Shown here one piece after another: positions 42,120-52,263 of a DNA stretch of 64,000 bases. Position 1 is the first letter of the stretch, and each line of letters opens with the position of its first letter. The stretch is from Rhizophagus clarus (Eukaryota; Glomeromycota; Glomeromycetes; Glomerales; Glomeraceae), in assembly GCA_015698045.1 (NCBI GenBank), contig BLAL01000234.1:1-64000 (forward strand), written 5' to 3'. Position numbers and translations under genes: made by a program. The notes beneath the pieces were generated by a model, which did no database searches, was not told where the DNA came from, and was given only the letters and a program-made list of their open reading frames with translations.

Positions 42120-42498
42120 CGGCTATCCGATATGTGTGAAAATTATGAAATTATGCTTATATTTCAAATACAAATAGGATACATATCGGGTATATATAGG
42201 ATACTTATTAGCACTATCCGATAAGTGTATAATATCTGTCCGATATTTTTTTAAAATATATCGGGTACCCAATAAATCTATGATATGTAACCGATATTTA
42301 ACTACCCAATATATATGAGAAATGTACCCGATATGTACGTTATATGTCACCGATTTTCTGCATCCAACGGGTACATATCGGGTACCTGATATGTGTAGTA
42401 TTATTAAATAGCATACACATATTTCACACATATCGGGTACATATCAGGTACCCAATATGTACCCAATATGTACCCGATAGCATCGATTTTGACCAGTG
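42120..42498 (-). repeat. Right terminal and subterminal repeats of a second CACTA-like element
   Basis: ACATATCGGGTATATATAGG near 42181, then dense GATATGTACCCGATATGTAC and GGGTACCTGATATGTG words, ending ...GATAGCATCGATTTTGACCAGTG at 42498. It is the same orientation and length as 32575-32958 but the motif is better preserved (TATCGGGTAC), so this end is closer to the family consensus. Its left partner is not identified; the element may begin within or left of the 33-34 kb block. Confidence 0.7.
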
Positions 42499-44404
42499 AT
42501 CTAAAAGAGAATTATACATAGAAAAACTTCGTTCAACGGTACAACTGGAAATCGGCAACCAAATGTAATCCAAAGCAAGATTAGAAAGGATTGGCAATTG
42601 TGTTGCTTTGTTTAACCAATATTTATCCAATTCCACTTCGCCTATTAATTCGTTATTTAATCCACAATAAATTCCCCATTCTCGCAATAATTCATCTGAT
42701 GGATTTTCAAATTCCTTAACTGCATTATATTGTCGAATGTTCTTTCATAAAGCATCTTCAAAATGAATAAATTTGGGATCAAAAGCTTGACATGAAAAAA
42801 AGAGTGAACGAGCTGGATGGTTTGGAATATGTGCAGTAAATTTGTCATAAGCTACTTCAAATGCCATTCGGAAAATGGAATAGATTTCATGTGTATTAAA
42901 TCGATGCTGGATAATTAAGTTTTCCAAAGAAGGACCAAAGTCATTTGAATTTCTATAGGTTTCAATATAAGCAGTAAGTTACTGAAGTCGTAATTCAGCA
43001 AAAGGAATAATGGGTTTTTTTATTTTCTGAAAAAAGTCAAGACATTGAATAAATTCAGAAGCATAAAAAGAAATGAAATTAAGGTAAATTATGATAAGTC
43101 CTAATTCTTGTTCATTTTGCAAACAAGAATTAATAATTGCTAAAGTATTGTGCTTCTTATCATTATCTAGTTCTGCTTTAAAAAAAGATGGCCAGTAAAT
43201 AATATGATCTTTCGTATAGGACACCATCCGAAACCAAGAATTCCAACGTGTTTTGTTATATAGAGGAATTTTACAAGGAGATAAAATTCCATGCATTTTT
43301 AAATGAGTAATATATCGGCCTCTTCTTGCAAGAGAACTGACAAAAATTTCTTTAACTTTATCCAAAAAATCTTTTAGGATACGAAATTGAGGTAGCGTTC
43401 TCCATGTATCTCTATTAGTTTAATTTAATATTAAAGAGTTCAAATAATTTAACTGTTAATATTATTTAAAAATTAATCAATTCATCATATATTGTAATTA
43501 TAGAATATAGATACGAATTTTATTATTATTAATAGATAAGTAATAAGAAAAAAGAGGAATTAAAAATAAAAAAGCAGTTGGAATTCAATAAAGAAATTGT
43601 AATAAATTTCCAGTGAAATACAATAAAAAATACACATTAAACATACCCAATAAGATTAAGAATATGCGCACAACACGGCGCATGAATCAAATTAGGCATC
43701 AATGGTGATAGGATTTCACGATAGCATTTTTTCATGTAGGCAGCAGAATCAGAGAGGAATAAACGAGGTAAATTAAAAGGTATATTAAAGTGTGTAAGTG
43801 TTGTCATAAGAACTTGTCCTATTGTTGTATTGTTTACACGCTCAAGAAAATCAACTGAAACTAATTTAATTTCATTACGATAACAGAAAATAGTGTTCAC
43901 AACACTTCGTGAACAATCATCAGTGGTTTCATCCATTATAATGGCTACTGGTTTTGAGTCAAAAAATGATTTAAGCAATTGGTATTGCTTATTAAAAACA
44001 TTAGGTAAGTAAACTTGCCTAAGAGTGGGAGCTTGAGGAATAGAACCTCCATTTTTAATATGTTTTTTAAAAAATGGGAGTAGAGAATTTACTTTTTCAA
44101 GAGGTATGTCTGCTGCTGCAAACGCTTCTATAAGGTCTTCAATAAGTAATTTTTTCGTCTCAGAAAATGCTTGAGTGGAGGAAAAGGTAAGCTGTTGTGT
44201 TCTATTCTGTCCTTCTTCTTGATTTCTTACATTTGATATATGTTTCTGACTTTTGCAATGGTTTTCCACAACAGATTTATGCTTCCAATCTATTGCAATA
44301 TTGCAATAATTGCAAAAAAGAATATTATCATCAACATGAAAAATATCTTTGTATTCATTACATCTAGTATGGACTGAAATAGATTTGCTTTTTTTTGGTG
44401 GCAT
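42499..44404 (-). pseudogene. hAT transposase with BED finger, one intron, two stops, truncated
   Basis: ATG 44404 (MPPKKSKSISVHTRCNEYKD). BED-type finger C31-x2-C34-x14-H49-x5-H55. Catalytic region with KPVAIIMDETTDDCSRSVVN (first D), RLFLSDSAAYMKKCY (second D region) and HAPCCAHILNLIG. An intron 43646-43412 (GTATGT...TAG) joins ILNLIG to DTWRTLPQFRILKD with an intact frame. Then YNKTRWNSWFRMV, FNTHEIYSIFRMAFEVAYDK, and the hATC domain LALDYIWLPISSCTVERSFS. Defects: TAA just after AELRLQ (about 42979) and TGA after IHFEDAL (about 42745), with frame continuing on both sides; the gene stops abruptly after MYNSLLD where the CACTA-like end begins. Confidence 0.85.
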
Positions 44405-44603
44405 CGTAAAGAAAAAAAAGAGATAATCAGGTTTAAATTTGATAATCAAGCCTAAACTTATATGATTACTGCGGATTATTCGTTTTAATATAGGAAAATC
44501 TAAAATTATGTGATTTTATGATTTGATATAGCCGAATTATGTGATATCACATAAATTATTTTTTTATGTGAAATTATGCGATCAAATAAAATCATCGTCC
44601 CTG
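42499..44603 (-). mobile_element. hAT DNA transposon, interrupted at its 3' side
   Basis: The outer right end is CAGGGACGATGATTTTATTT read on the minus strand from 44603, a typical hAT CAGGG terminus. Inside lies the transposase gene on the minus strand. The other end is missing because the CACTA-like end abuts the coding region at 42498/42499. Hence the CACTA-like insertion is younger than the hAT copy. Confidence 0.75.
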
Positions 44604-44831
44604 ATTTCGGCTGTTTCATTATTAAGAAGCACAATGATTTCTGAATACATTTGTCATATAAATTGCACGCTCTTCAAGCCAATCAAGTGTATTTATTTAT
44701 AAGTTATAGCAGTGATTTCACTTTATAAACATATATCATACATCACATCATATCACCCACACACATAAAAATATTATTCTTCAGAGTTTAATGGTACAAG
44801 ATCATTAATCATAGCAGATGATTTTTATACA
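44604..44831. other. No gene seen
   Basis: Short AT-rich spacer between the hAT end and the stop codon of the next host-family gene. The bases next to the hAT end (ATTTCGGC) would be its 8-bp target duplication, but the partner copy has been lost. Confidence 0.4.
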
Positions 44832-47622
44832 CTACTTATTTTTTTCGATTCTTTTAAGGGAATTATATCCAAGGAGTTTCCTTATCTGTGGAGAATCAGG
44901 TTCATCACGCATATATGATATTTGCTCAGGTGGTGTAGTACTGCCAGTCCTACACTTTCTGTATTTGAAGTCCTTCGTGATTCTTTCGACATGTTCCTAC
45001 GATTGTAAAAAACAAATGAAAGTTGTAAACAAAATTCGTTATTGTTGACAAAAAAAAAATACATACTTCTAAAGCAACGAGATGACTAATTGAAAAATCC
45101 GCTAATGGGATTGATGCTTTATCGACCACCATTTTTGTCGTTTGGAATGCCCATGAAGAATATAATCCGTCATATCTCAAATTCATGAAATATGATTTCA
45201 TCAAATCACCTGATTATCAGAAGATACTTTAATACTTTAATACGTAATCTCTCAATTACCCATATTTAAGAATATGCCCGCTGCTCCTGGGTCTCCTTTG
45301 CTTCGTAACTGTTGATTTATCGATTTTCGTGCTTTTAGTTGTACTTTCACCTCATCTTTTTTACGTTGTAACGGTGTGCTACCAAGAGGTTTGAATTCCG
45401 AGTTAAGGATTGGTATACCTTCTATAACACAACTAAGGTCTGGCCTCTTTGTTGAATTTTTATTGACACGATTCAACGTTAGTTCGTATTCTTTTTTTGA
45501 ACTAGAGAATATTGGACGGGAGATTGGGTGAAGAAGCTTGTAAATGCTCATCCTCAGTCATCTTTTGCGGTGCAATGTCCGGAATACAGTTATACCTGTA
45601 ATGCGTTAAAAAGAATATTACAATGTAACTCATGAGCAGTTATTATAAAATGAGTTAACTTACAAATCATTAAAGGAGCACGCCACTATTCTGTTTAATT
45701 CGTTTCGCCACCATTCATAAAAACGTCATTACCAATAAAATGGTTATTATATGCTTCGCGAAGACGTAGTAAAATTTCCTGTGGAAGAGGAGATTCTTGA
45801 ATCTTGTATGGGTTGGTTGACATTATTTCTTCCCATTCTTCAATAGTAAATGAAGGATACGGACAAGGCCAGTGGAATACCATTATCAACGATAAAGCTC
45901 TAAAACAACAGAAGAATGATCAACATAAATCATTGGCTGATCAATTTTACGAACACTTACAAAATTTCATAAGTGTCATCGTATTTCAACCCTTCGGTTT
46001 TTGCTTTTTCAAGTGCTTTCATCTGGTATTCTCTAAATCTTTTTGATACATTGATAGTACCAACCACCCACTAAAAAAAGGATGCAGACTGTGAAATACG
46101 GAAATTAATAAAAGCATAAGGATAATCGATCCGTGGCATACCTCATTGGTCAATTCTCGAGACAAATCCTTTTCAAGGTTGGTAAAATCAAAAGTTATTT
46201 CTTCGTCTTCCTCATTAGAATAGGAAGGACACTCAGAAGAAGACTTTTCGCCTGAATAATTCGTTTTCGTAGTACTCTTCGCACGCTTTTTTGTCCAAAT
46301 ATAGAAAATATACATGAATTTTTAAGTTCTCTTAACTCTACTACCTAGAATTTTTTACCTTCTTGCATGTAGATACATTTCCCCTGACTTCGTTCTTACT
46401 CGCTGGTAATTGTACACCTTCATTTAATAGTTCCTGCGAATGTGCATAACTAGCAAGCTGTTCATAGAAAAAAAATAGATGGGTAAACATAATCCTGGAT
46501 ATTCACCCGATTTTAATATTATGGATTATTGAAAAACATACCTCGCTTTCCTCATTGTCCGTTTCATTGAGAATGTCTTCATCCGTTTTCCGCCGTTTAA
46601 TAAGCACATTGGTTGATACTTCAGCGGGACTTTGAAAGAAAGTGTCGACTTCGACATCAAAATCCTACAAAAATACATGAAACATACATAAATAACGAAC
46701 TTACCCTATTCTTTTTGTGTGGATCGTGGTATCATTAATTACCTTTCTCTTGTGTTTCAATTCACTTTCCAGAATCTGACTCCGTCTTTCTCCGATAAGA
46801 GCGGAATGAGTTGTTGCTTCTTTGGATTTGTCGATAACGTATTTGAGCCGATAGAAACATGTCAATTTACATATGTAATAAACAATTAATATATAAGATA
46901 GAATAAAAACTCACATCCGAAATGGCCATTTGTAATTTGGTCTCCTTTGATACAATTTCCAACCTATTATCAAGATCAGAGATTTTTTGCTGATTCCAGA
47001 AATTCTGTACTTCTCCTGAATTTTTATCATCCTAAGATTCAGGTAATGCAGTTAGTGCTCCGAATCAATAGCAACTATATGTTTGGACGTAGTGACAGAC
47101 TGAACAAGGCTCAGGGACCATCACTTGGTTTGGTTCAGGGACCACCCAAATGTGTTCAGCAATAGACTGAGGCATCCTGCCAAGAGATATCAGAACTCAT
47201 GGCTTATCACTACACTGTTGATCGAACTGGACAAGGCTCAGGGGCCATCATTTGGTTTGGCTCAGGGACCTCCCAAACGTGTCCAGCAATAGACTGAGGC
47301 ATCCTGCCAAGATCCATAATGAAATTGTGGGATCAAAGCTCGTCCAACAGATTCCAAGCATATATTGTATCATATACTTTAAACATTTTTACCTTAAACG
47401 AAAGTACCAATTCCTGAGCCTTTCGCGATGCAAAATCACTATATAGTTGTTATTAACAATATTTTCAATAAAGCTCTTCCAGGCGCTATATTCGAGTGAC
47501 ATTTGTAAGACTTTATGTTGCTTGGATCTCCAGCTCAAGAAGCCGACAAGTGACCATTCTGACGGTTCAGTCTCCTTAAAATAATTTTCTCTTTTAACAG
47601 CAGACATGTTCGAATAAACCAT
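44832..47622 (-). pseudogene. Multi-exon PD-(D/E)XK-like Rhizophagus-family gene, frameshifted
   Basis: Start ATG 47622 (MVYSNMSAVKRENYFKETEP). Exons follow by GT-AG: ...ISDLDNRLEIVSKETKLQMA, DKSKEATTHSALIGERRSQI, DFDVEVDTFFQSPAEVSTNV, LASYAHSQELLNEGVQLPAS, an acidic exon (SSSECPSYSNEEDEEITFDF), WVVGTINVSKRFREYQMKAL, then the conserved domain: YPSFTIEEWEEIMSTNPYKI, LLHPISRPIFSSSKKEYELT, RPDLSCVIEGIPILNSEFKP (PD...ExK nuclease-like core), DEVKVQLKARKSINQQL, IPLADFSISHLVALE, and a last exon ending at TAG 44834-44832. The PD-x(n)-E-F-K pattern suggests a PD-(D/E)XK fold. Frame changes near 45705 and near 45550 break the conserved part. Related in design to the gene at 21.2-23.1 kb. Confidence 0.65.
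47096..47312. repeat. 86-bp direct repeat in the first intron
   Basis: Two copies, about 47100-47185 and 47228-47313, share AAGGCTCAGGG(A/G)CCATCA, TTTGGTT(T)GG(T/C)TCAGGGACC and CAGCAATAGACTGAGGCATC. They are about 92 percent alike by eye and much richer in G+C than their surroundings. They lie between exon 1 and exon 2 of the gene above. Origin unknown; probably an inserted repeat. Confidence 0.75.
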
Positions 47623-47639
47623 ATTGCTACCAAGCCACT

Positions 47640-48132
47640 TTTTAAACAGAGAAAATGATCCAGAAAAATTCCTCGATCACGTGATATATTTTATTCTCAC
47701 GGGCGTCTCACCCATCGCGTTTATCGCGTTTCGGAACTTTTTTTATATACAATGTGACACAAAATAATTCTAAGTCACGTGAATAGTTAGCGGCTTGATG
47801 ACGTGCGACGCGTGGCGCAGCTGCGTCACACGTATTTTGCCACGAACCTGGCACACAAAAAAGGGATGCAACCAAAATTTATTATGAGATCATATGATAA
47901 AAGTGGATATTTATAGTACAATAGAAGGCCATATGATATTAAATTTTATATATTTTTAATTAGTACTGCAGATGTGACCTCTATTATAATTATCCGGGGT
48001 CCTGTACTGGTCCTGCTCGAGCTGTATAATAAAAAATGATTACATCATATTGACTAATTTTTAGATCTGATCAGCTTTTTTTTTTTTTTTTGATAAAACT
48101 CTTTACCTTAATTTTCGACCCACTTAAAAGCT
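47640..48132 (+). promoter_or_regulatory. Divergent promoter region upstream of TIM50
   Basis: Between two divergent genes. Contains ATCACGTGAT (about 47678-47687) and GTCACGTGA (about 47775), both E-box CACGTG palindromes, and a G+C-rich island near 47800-47835 with TGACGTG and CTGCGTCACACG, CRE/ATF-like half sites in inverted orientation. A CpG-rich patch of this kind is rare in the window and sits where a shared promoter would be. A poly-T tract lies just before the TIM50 ATG. Confidence 0.45.
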
Positions 48133-50326
48133 ATGGCTGCTTCTTTGTTATTATTAACACGACCTCACACAAATCTTCTTTCGAGTTTAATTCGCTATGA
48201 TCGTTATTTTCTATTTCAACCTAAACGATCTATTATAACCCGAAACCCTTCAATAGAAGTAATTGTACATTATCGTTTTGTCAGTTACAGGACACTAAAT
48301 TTGTATCCGTCAAAAAGTACTATTGCAATGAACACGAATTTTGCTCGCGGACAAACAACTTCTGTAACAAATCCCGTTGAAAACTTACCAAAAAAATCTC
48401 GAAACAAGCCAAAAAAGTCGAGTGTTGACAGCATGAGTCCTGAAGCCAAACGTGCTTATGAGGCATTTAGCTTCACAATACTTGCTTCTACAATAGGACT
48501 TGTTATATACTCTGGTGAGTTGTATATATTTATTCCACAATTTTTCTCATATCTTTTTAACGCATAATTATAAGGAATCTCACAAATCATTGTTAAACAG
48601 TACGCTAAACTCAATCTATGATTTGATTCAGGGCGTCCATTCGATACTGATCGCGAAAATCAAGTAAGAAATCTCAATTATATATAATTAAATATGTAAA
48701 TAATTTCTTGCTGTTTGATTTTATACAGTATAAAGATTTAGACACTTTCACTGCGTGGTGTAAGCGACTAATGGCACGAACCAAGGATCTTTTTCATGTA
48801 AGAAGCTCAAAATATGTTTATATCGATTTCAGTGTTTGTCTTTTATTTAATTACCTTTTTTATTTAGTTTTTCACAGAGCCATCATCGGATAAATTGTTA
48901 CCAGATCAAGATTCTCTGCCACCACCGCCTTCTCAATATACGTTAGTAATTAATTTGGACCAAACTCTTATTTACTCAACTTGGGATGTGAGTATGGGCA
49001 GACGTTAGTAAGACTTATCTAATTGATATTAATTCCTAATTCCTTCTAATTCTAGAGGGAGAACGGTTGGCGAACGGCAAAGCGACCTGGAGTAGATTAT
49101 TTTTTATTTTTTGTGGCAAATCTTTTCGAAGTGGTTATTTTCACTTCCCAACCCTCATATGTGAGTTAAAAAGAATCAAAAATAGAAATAATACCTTCAT
49201 ATCTATAATTTTAAAATTAATAGAGTGTTTTTGTGAATTCACGATAAATAATTTTATTTTTATAGGTTGCTGAACAAATTTTAGCGAAACTTGACCCATT
49301 GGGTCTTGTTCCCTATAGACTTTATAGAGAATCAACGAGATATGTTGAAGGCAAAATAGTCAAGGTTTTATTGTACAAATTAAGTTCATATTTTGTTTGA
49401 AATAATAAAAAAAAACAACTTATATCAATTTATTTTCGCAATTCACGTATAGGATATTTCAAAATTGAATCGTGATCCTTCAAAAATAATTATTATGGAT
49501 TCTAATCCCGATTCTTATTCACTACAACCTGAGAACGCAATTGCTGTACCTCCATGGAAAGGAGATTCAAAAGATACTTTCTTAATAGACATTTTACCGT
49601 TCCTTGAATGTATGCATACTGCATTAATTTATTTTTATTTGACAATGCTTGAATTAAAAAAAAAATTTAAATTTATAGCTTTTCCGTTATTTGCGGTCAA
49701 TGATGTTCGTCAAGTACTACCACAATATAAAGAAGAAAACATTCCAAAAGCTTATACTGAATGGGAAGAACAATGGAGTAAACAACAACAACTAGAATGG
49801 GAAAAAAAACTTAAGCAACCAAAAAAAGGATTAGCAAGTTTAGTTTCAGCCTTTAGCAGTGGTCAAATTGTATGTAAGAGCTTTCAATTTTTTTTCTTGG
49901 AAGATATTTTTTAAATTTTAATTATTATTCTTCCTTCCTTTCCCTTGATAGCAAGAACAAATACCTCCTTATAAACAAAAATTAATGCAACGTCAAATGA
50001 TGAATGATGATATCAACAATTCATATCGAGATTATAAACGACGTAGTCCAGAATTACAACAAATGTACAAAAGTAGTATGGAAAATTGGCAGAAACAAGT
50101 TGAGGAGAGTATGAAAGAGAAAAGGACAACATTTTGGGAACTTATGACTCAAGTAAATATAATTTTTTTTTTTTTTTTTATATTTACTTTCTACCTTTAA
50201 TTTAATAAAACTTTTTTTTTTGTGAAGGGAGTACCTCAAATTCCTATGCCTGATTTACCATCAGACCAAGATAAAGATAATTCACAATTGAATCCCCTTC
50301 AACAAACTAATTCTCAATCACAATGA
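48133..50326 (+). CDS. TIM50: Mitochondrial inner-membrane translocase subunit Tim50
   Basis: Receptor of the TIM23 complex that takes presequence proteins from TOM across the intermembrane space. Ten exons fit exactly: 48133-48514, 48632-48663, 48729-48797, 48868-48987, 49056-49160, 49266-49364, 49453-49609, 49679-49869, 49952-50152, 50228-50326, giving about 484 residues. Residues 1-40 are Arg/Leu/Ser-rich (presequence-like, [20 protein letters not shown]). One membrane segment (about 112-127, [16 protein letters not shown]) precedes a Ser/Pro linker and the FCP1/NIF-like domain: [16 protein letters not shown] (N190 replaces the phosphatase nucleophile, D192 kept), [57 protein letters not shown]. 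The C-terminal part is charged and coiled. Loss of the first Asp agrees with Tim50 being a binding rather than enzyme protein. One donor (after exon 6, GTTTTA) is weak. Intact, probably essential. Confidence 0.92.
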
Positions 50327-50954
50327 ATTGTATAATAATTTAATTATTAATTAATAGGTAAAGTTTAAAGATGAAAAAAGTTATCACGCTGATTAATATC
50401 ACGTGAACATTTTTAAATGACGATCAATTTCCTTTTACGATAACAATAGTATTCCGGAGTTAGCAAACCGCAAAATAACACTTGCAAATGTTTTAATTAA
50501 AAGATTAACAGTTAAACTTACTTTTATTATTATTATTACTATTATTATTACTATTATTATTATTATTATTAAATTTAAAAATGCTTAAAATCATGAATTA
50601 ACTATAAACAAACTAACTTATTTTGAATGTGCGTTAATATGAAATTTTAATGGTAAAATTATAAATGACTCGTCAAATTAATAAGGATTTTTCACCATAA
50701 AATTTTAACGAGGCTCTTATATAATAAAATAAAGAAATAGTATTAAATAAAATATATTTATGAAAGTTTTTTTTTTTTTAAAACAACAATAATAACTACT
50801 TACTTATATTATTTTTTAAGATATTATTACCAAAAAAAAAAAAAAAAATTTTAACGTTCCCTCCGTCAGCTAAAAAGTAATAAAAATTATTTATTTAAAT
50901 TATTGAAGGAGGAAAGAGTATGTGAAGGGTACAATTTCTTAAAAAATCTACCTG
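50327..50954. other. 3' intergenic with (ATT)n microsatellite
   Basis: TATTATTATTACTATTATTA-type microsatellite at 50523-50572. One CACGTG word near 50398. No gene seen. Confidence 0.6.
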
Positions 50955-51320
50955 TCAGTCATTTCGACTGCCACGGTAGACGGCATAATTTCTGAGGATC
51001 TCTCTCCTGGTATAGGAAAGGATCTTGTCTTGGTGAGATCTTATGAAACCCTGTCGAATTTCTTTATCTTTTTCCAAGGTAATATTGTCAAGAGGAATGA
51101 ATGTACATTTTTCGATTAATATTTTGCGGATCATTTCCGCTTTCCTTCTCCTCGCTCTATTTTCTTTTACGTTTACTGCATGAGCTGAAATTGAACGACT
51201 ACGATGATATTTACGGGGTCCTGGCCCATTATTCTCTTTATCATCAAATTTAAACGCTGCAGCTCGAATTCTTTCTTGTTCTTGTCTTTCACGAGCAACA
51301 CTTATCATAAAAAAACTCAT
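50955..51320 (-). CDS. Small basic hypothetical protein
   Basis: 121 codons from ATG 51320. An N-terminal helix (VARERQEQERIRAAAFKFDD), a Gly/Pro turn, an Arg/Ser segment (KYHRSRSISAHAVNVKENRA), then a very basic helix RRRKAEMIRKILIEK and a C-terminal charged part. No known family. Basic clusters suggest a nuclear or nucleic-acid-associated protein. Composition is clearly protein-like, it has a poly-A-rich upstream tract, and no repeats overlap it. Convergent with TIM50. Confidence 0.55.
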   Translation of the reverse strand: MSFFMISVARERQEQERIRAAAFKFDDKENNGPGPRKYHRSRSISAHAVNVKENRARRRKAEMIRKILIEKCTFIPLDNITLEKDKEIRQGFIRSHQDKILSYTRREILRNYAVYRGSRND

Positions 51321-51904
51321 TTTTTTTTTAGAAAAAAAAAGTTGAAAAAAAAGTTGTGGTTTTTAGAATTCTTATGAATTAATAGGAAGTGGATTTAATA
51401 TTGAAATTTCTCAAATGTTCCTTCTGGTGTGAATCGTATCTGTTTATAAATTTGTTAATACAAAGTGATTCTTTAAACAATTTTTTTTTTTTAAAAAAAA
51501 AAAGGAAAAGGAAAGAAATCACTCTCAAACTATCTCGGAATTTTTTATCAATAAAAATTTCTTAACGAATTAAGTAATACTATAAGACGTTATTTGTGCA
51601 ACTGCCATTTTTAGCTTATAATTAAAAAATTTTTTGAATGATACGATACATGAATATAAAAAAAAAAAAAAAAATGAAAGGGAAATCAAATAATAATGCA
51701 TTTGTACACTTGTATTAAAAAGGATTATTATGAAAGGGATGTTTATTTTTAATAGTACGGAGAGTTTCGGAGTACCGGATTATAAAGTACGGATTTTTGA
51801 AGTACGAATTTATGATATAATGAATTGTCAAATTTGACAAGTTTTAGTCAAGATTTTTACCTAAAATTACTTATCATATGATCAATTTTTATTATATATA
51901 ACAG
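51321..51904. other. Intergenic, no gene seen
   Basis: AT-rich with poly-A/poly-T runs. 51760-51830 has the words GAGTACCGGAT and AAAGTACGGATTTTTGAAGT repeating loosely. Confidence 0.4.
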
Positions 51905-52108
51905 ATAAAGAAACAAAGACTCGTTTTTATCATTATATTATTTCCATTTTTTCTCTTTACAAACGTTTTATTGGGGACCCTCGTGCAGGAAGCTGATCAA
52001 AAATTGCCAAATGACCCAAATGACCCTACCGCAGATTGGATCAACACAATGACACATCAAGTTCTTTACTCTAACAATAGAAGTAGACAAAAAAACTTTT
52101 GTTTTTAA
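51905..52108 (+). CDS. Possible secreted small protein (terminal exon?)
   Basis: Open frame ending at TAA 52106-52108. It reads a positively charged start (IKKQR), a hydrophobic signal-like core (LVFIIILFPFFLFTNVLLG), then a polar mature part (TLVQEADQKLPNDPNDPTAD, WINTMTHQVLYSNNRSRQ). There is no in-frame ATG before the hydrophobic core. An AG at 51903-51904 could be an acceptor joining an upstream start exon. Signal-like core plus short Pro/Asp/Asn-rich peptide is typical of secreted peptides or effectors. It could also be chance. A minus-strand frame over the same bases has a worse composition. Confidence 0.35.
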   Translation: MKKQRLVFIIILFPFFLFTNVLLGTLVQEADQKLPNDPNDPTADWINTMTHQVLYSNNRSRQKNFCF

Positions 52109-52263
52109 TAAGCCTAAATATAGAATAAATCGAAAAATAGAAAAATCTAAATGAACCATATTTGAAAATCTTACTTTATTGGTTGGAGACGATAAATTGT
52201 AAAATATTAAATATAAATTTATTTCTTTCAGAAAAAATTCATTGTTTCTTTTTTTTTCCAAAA

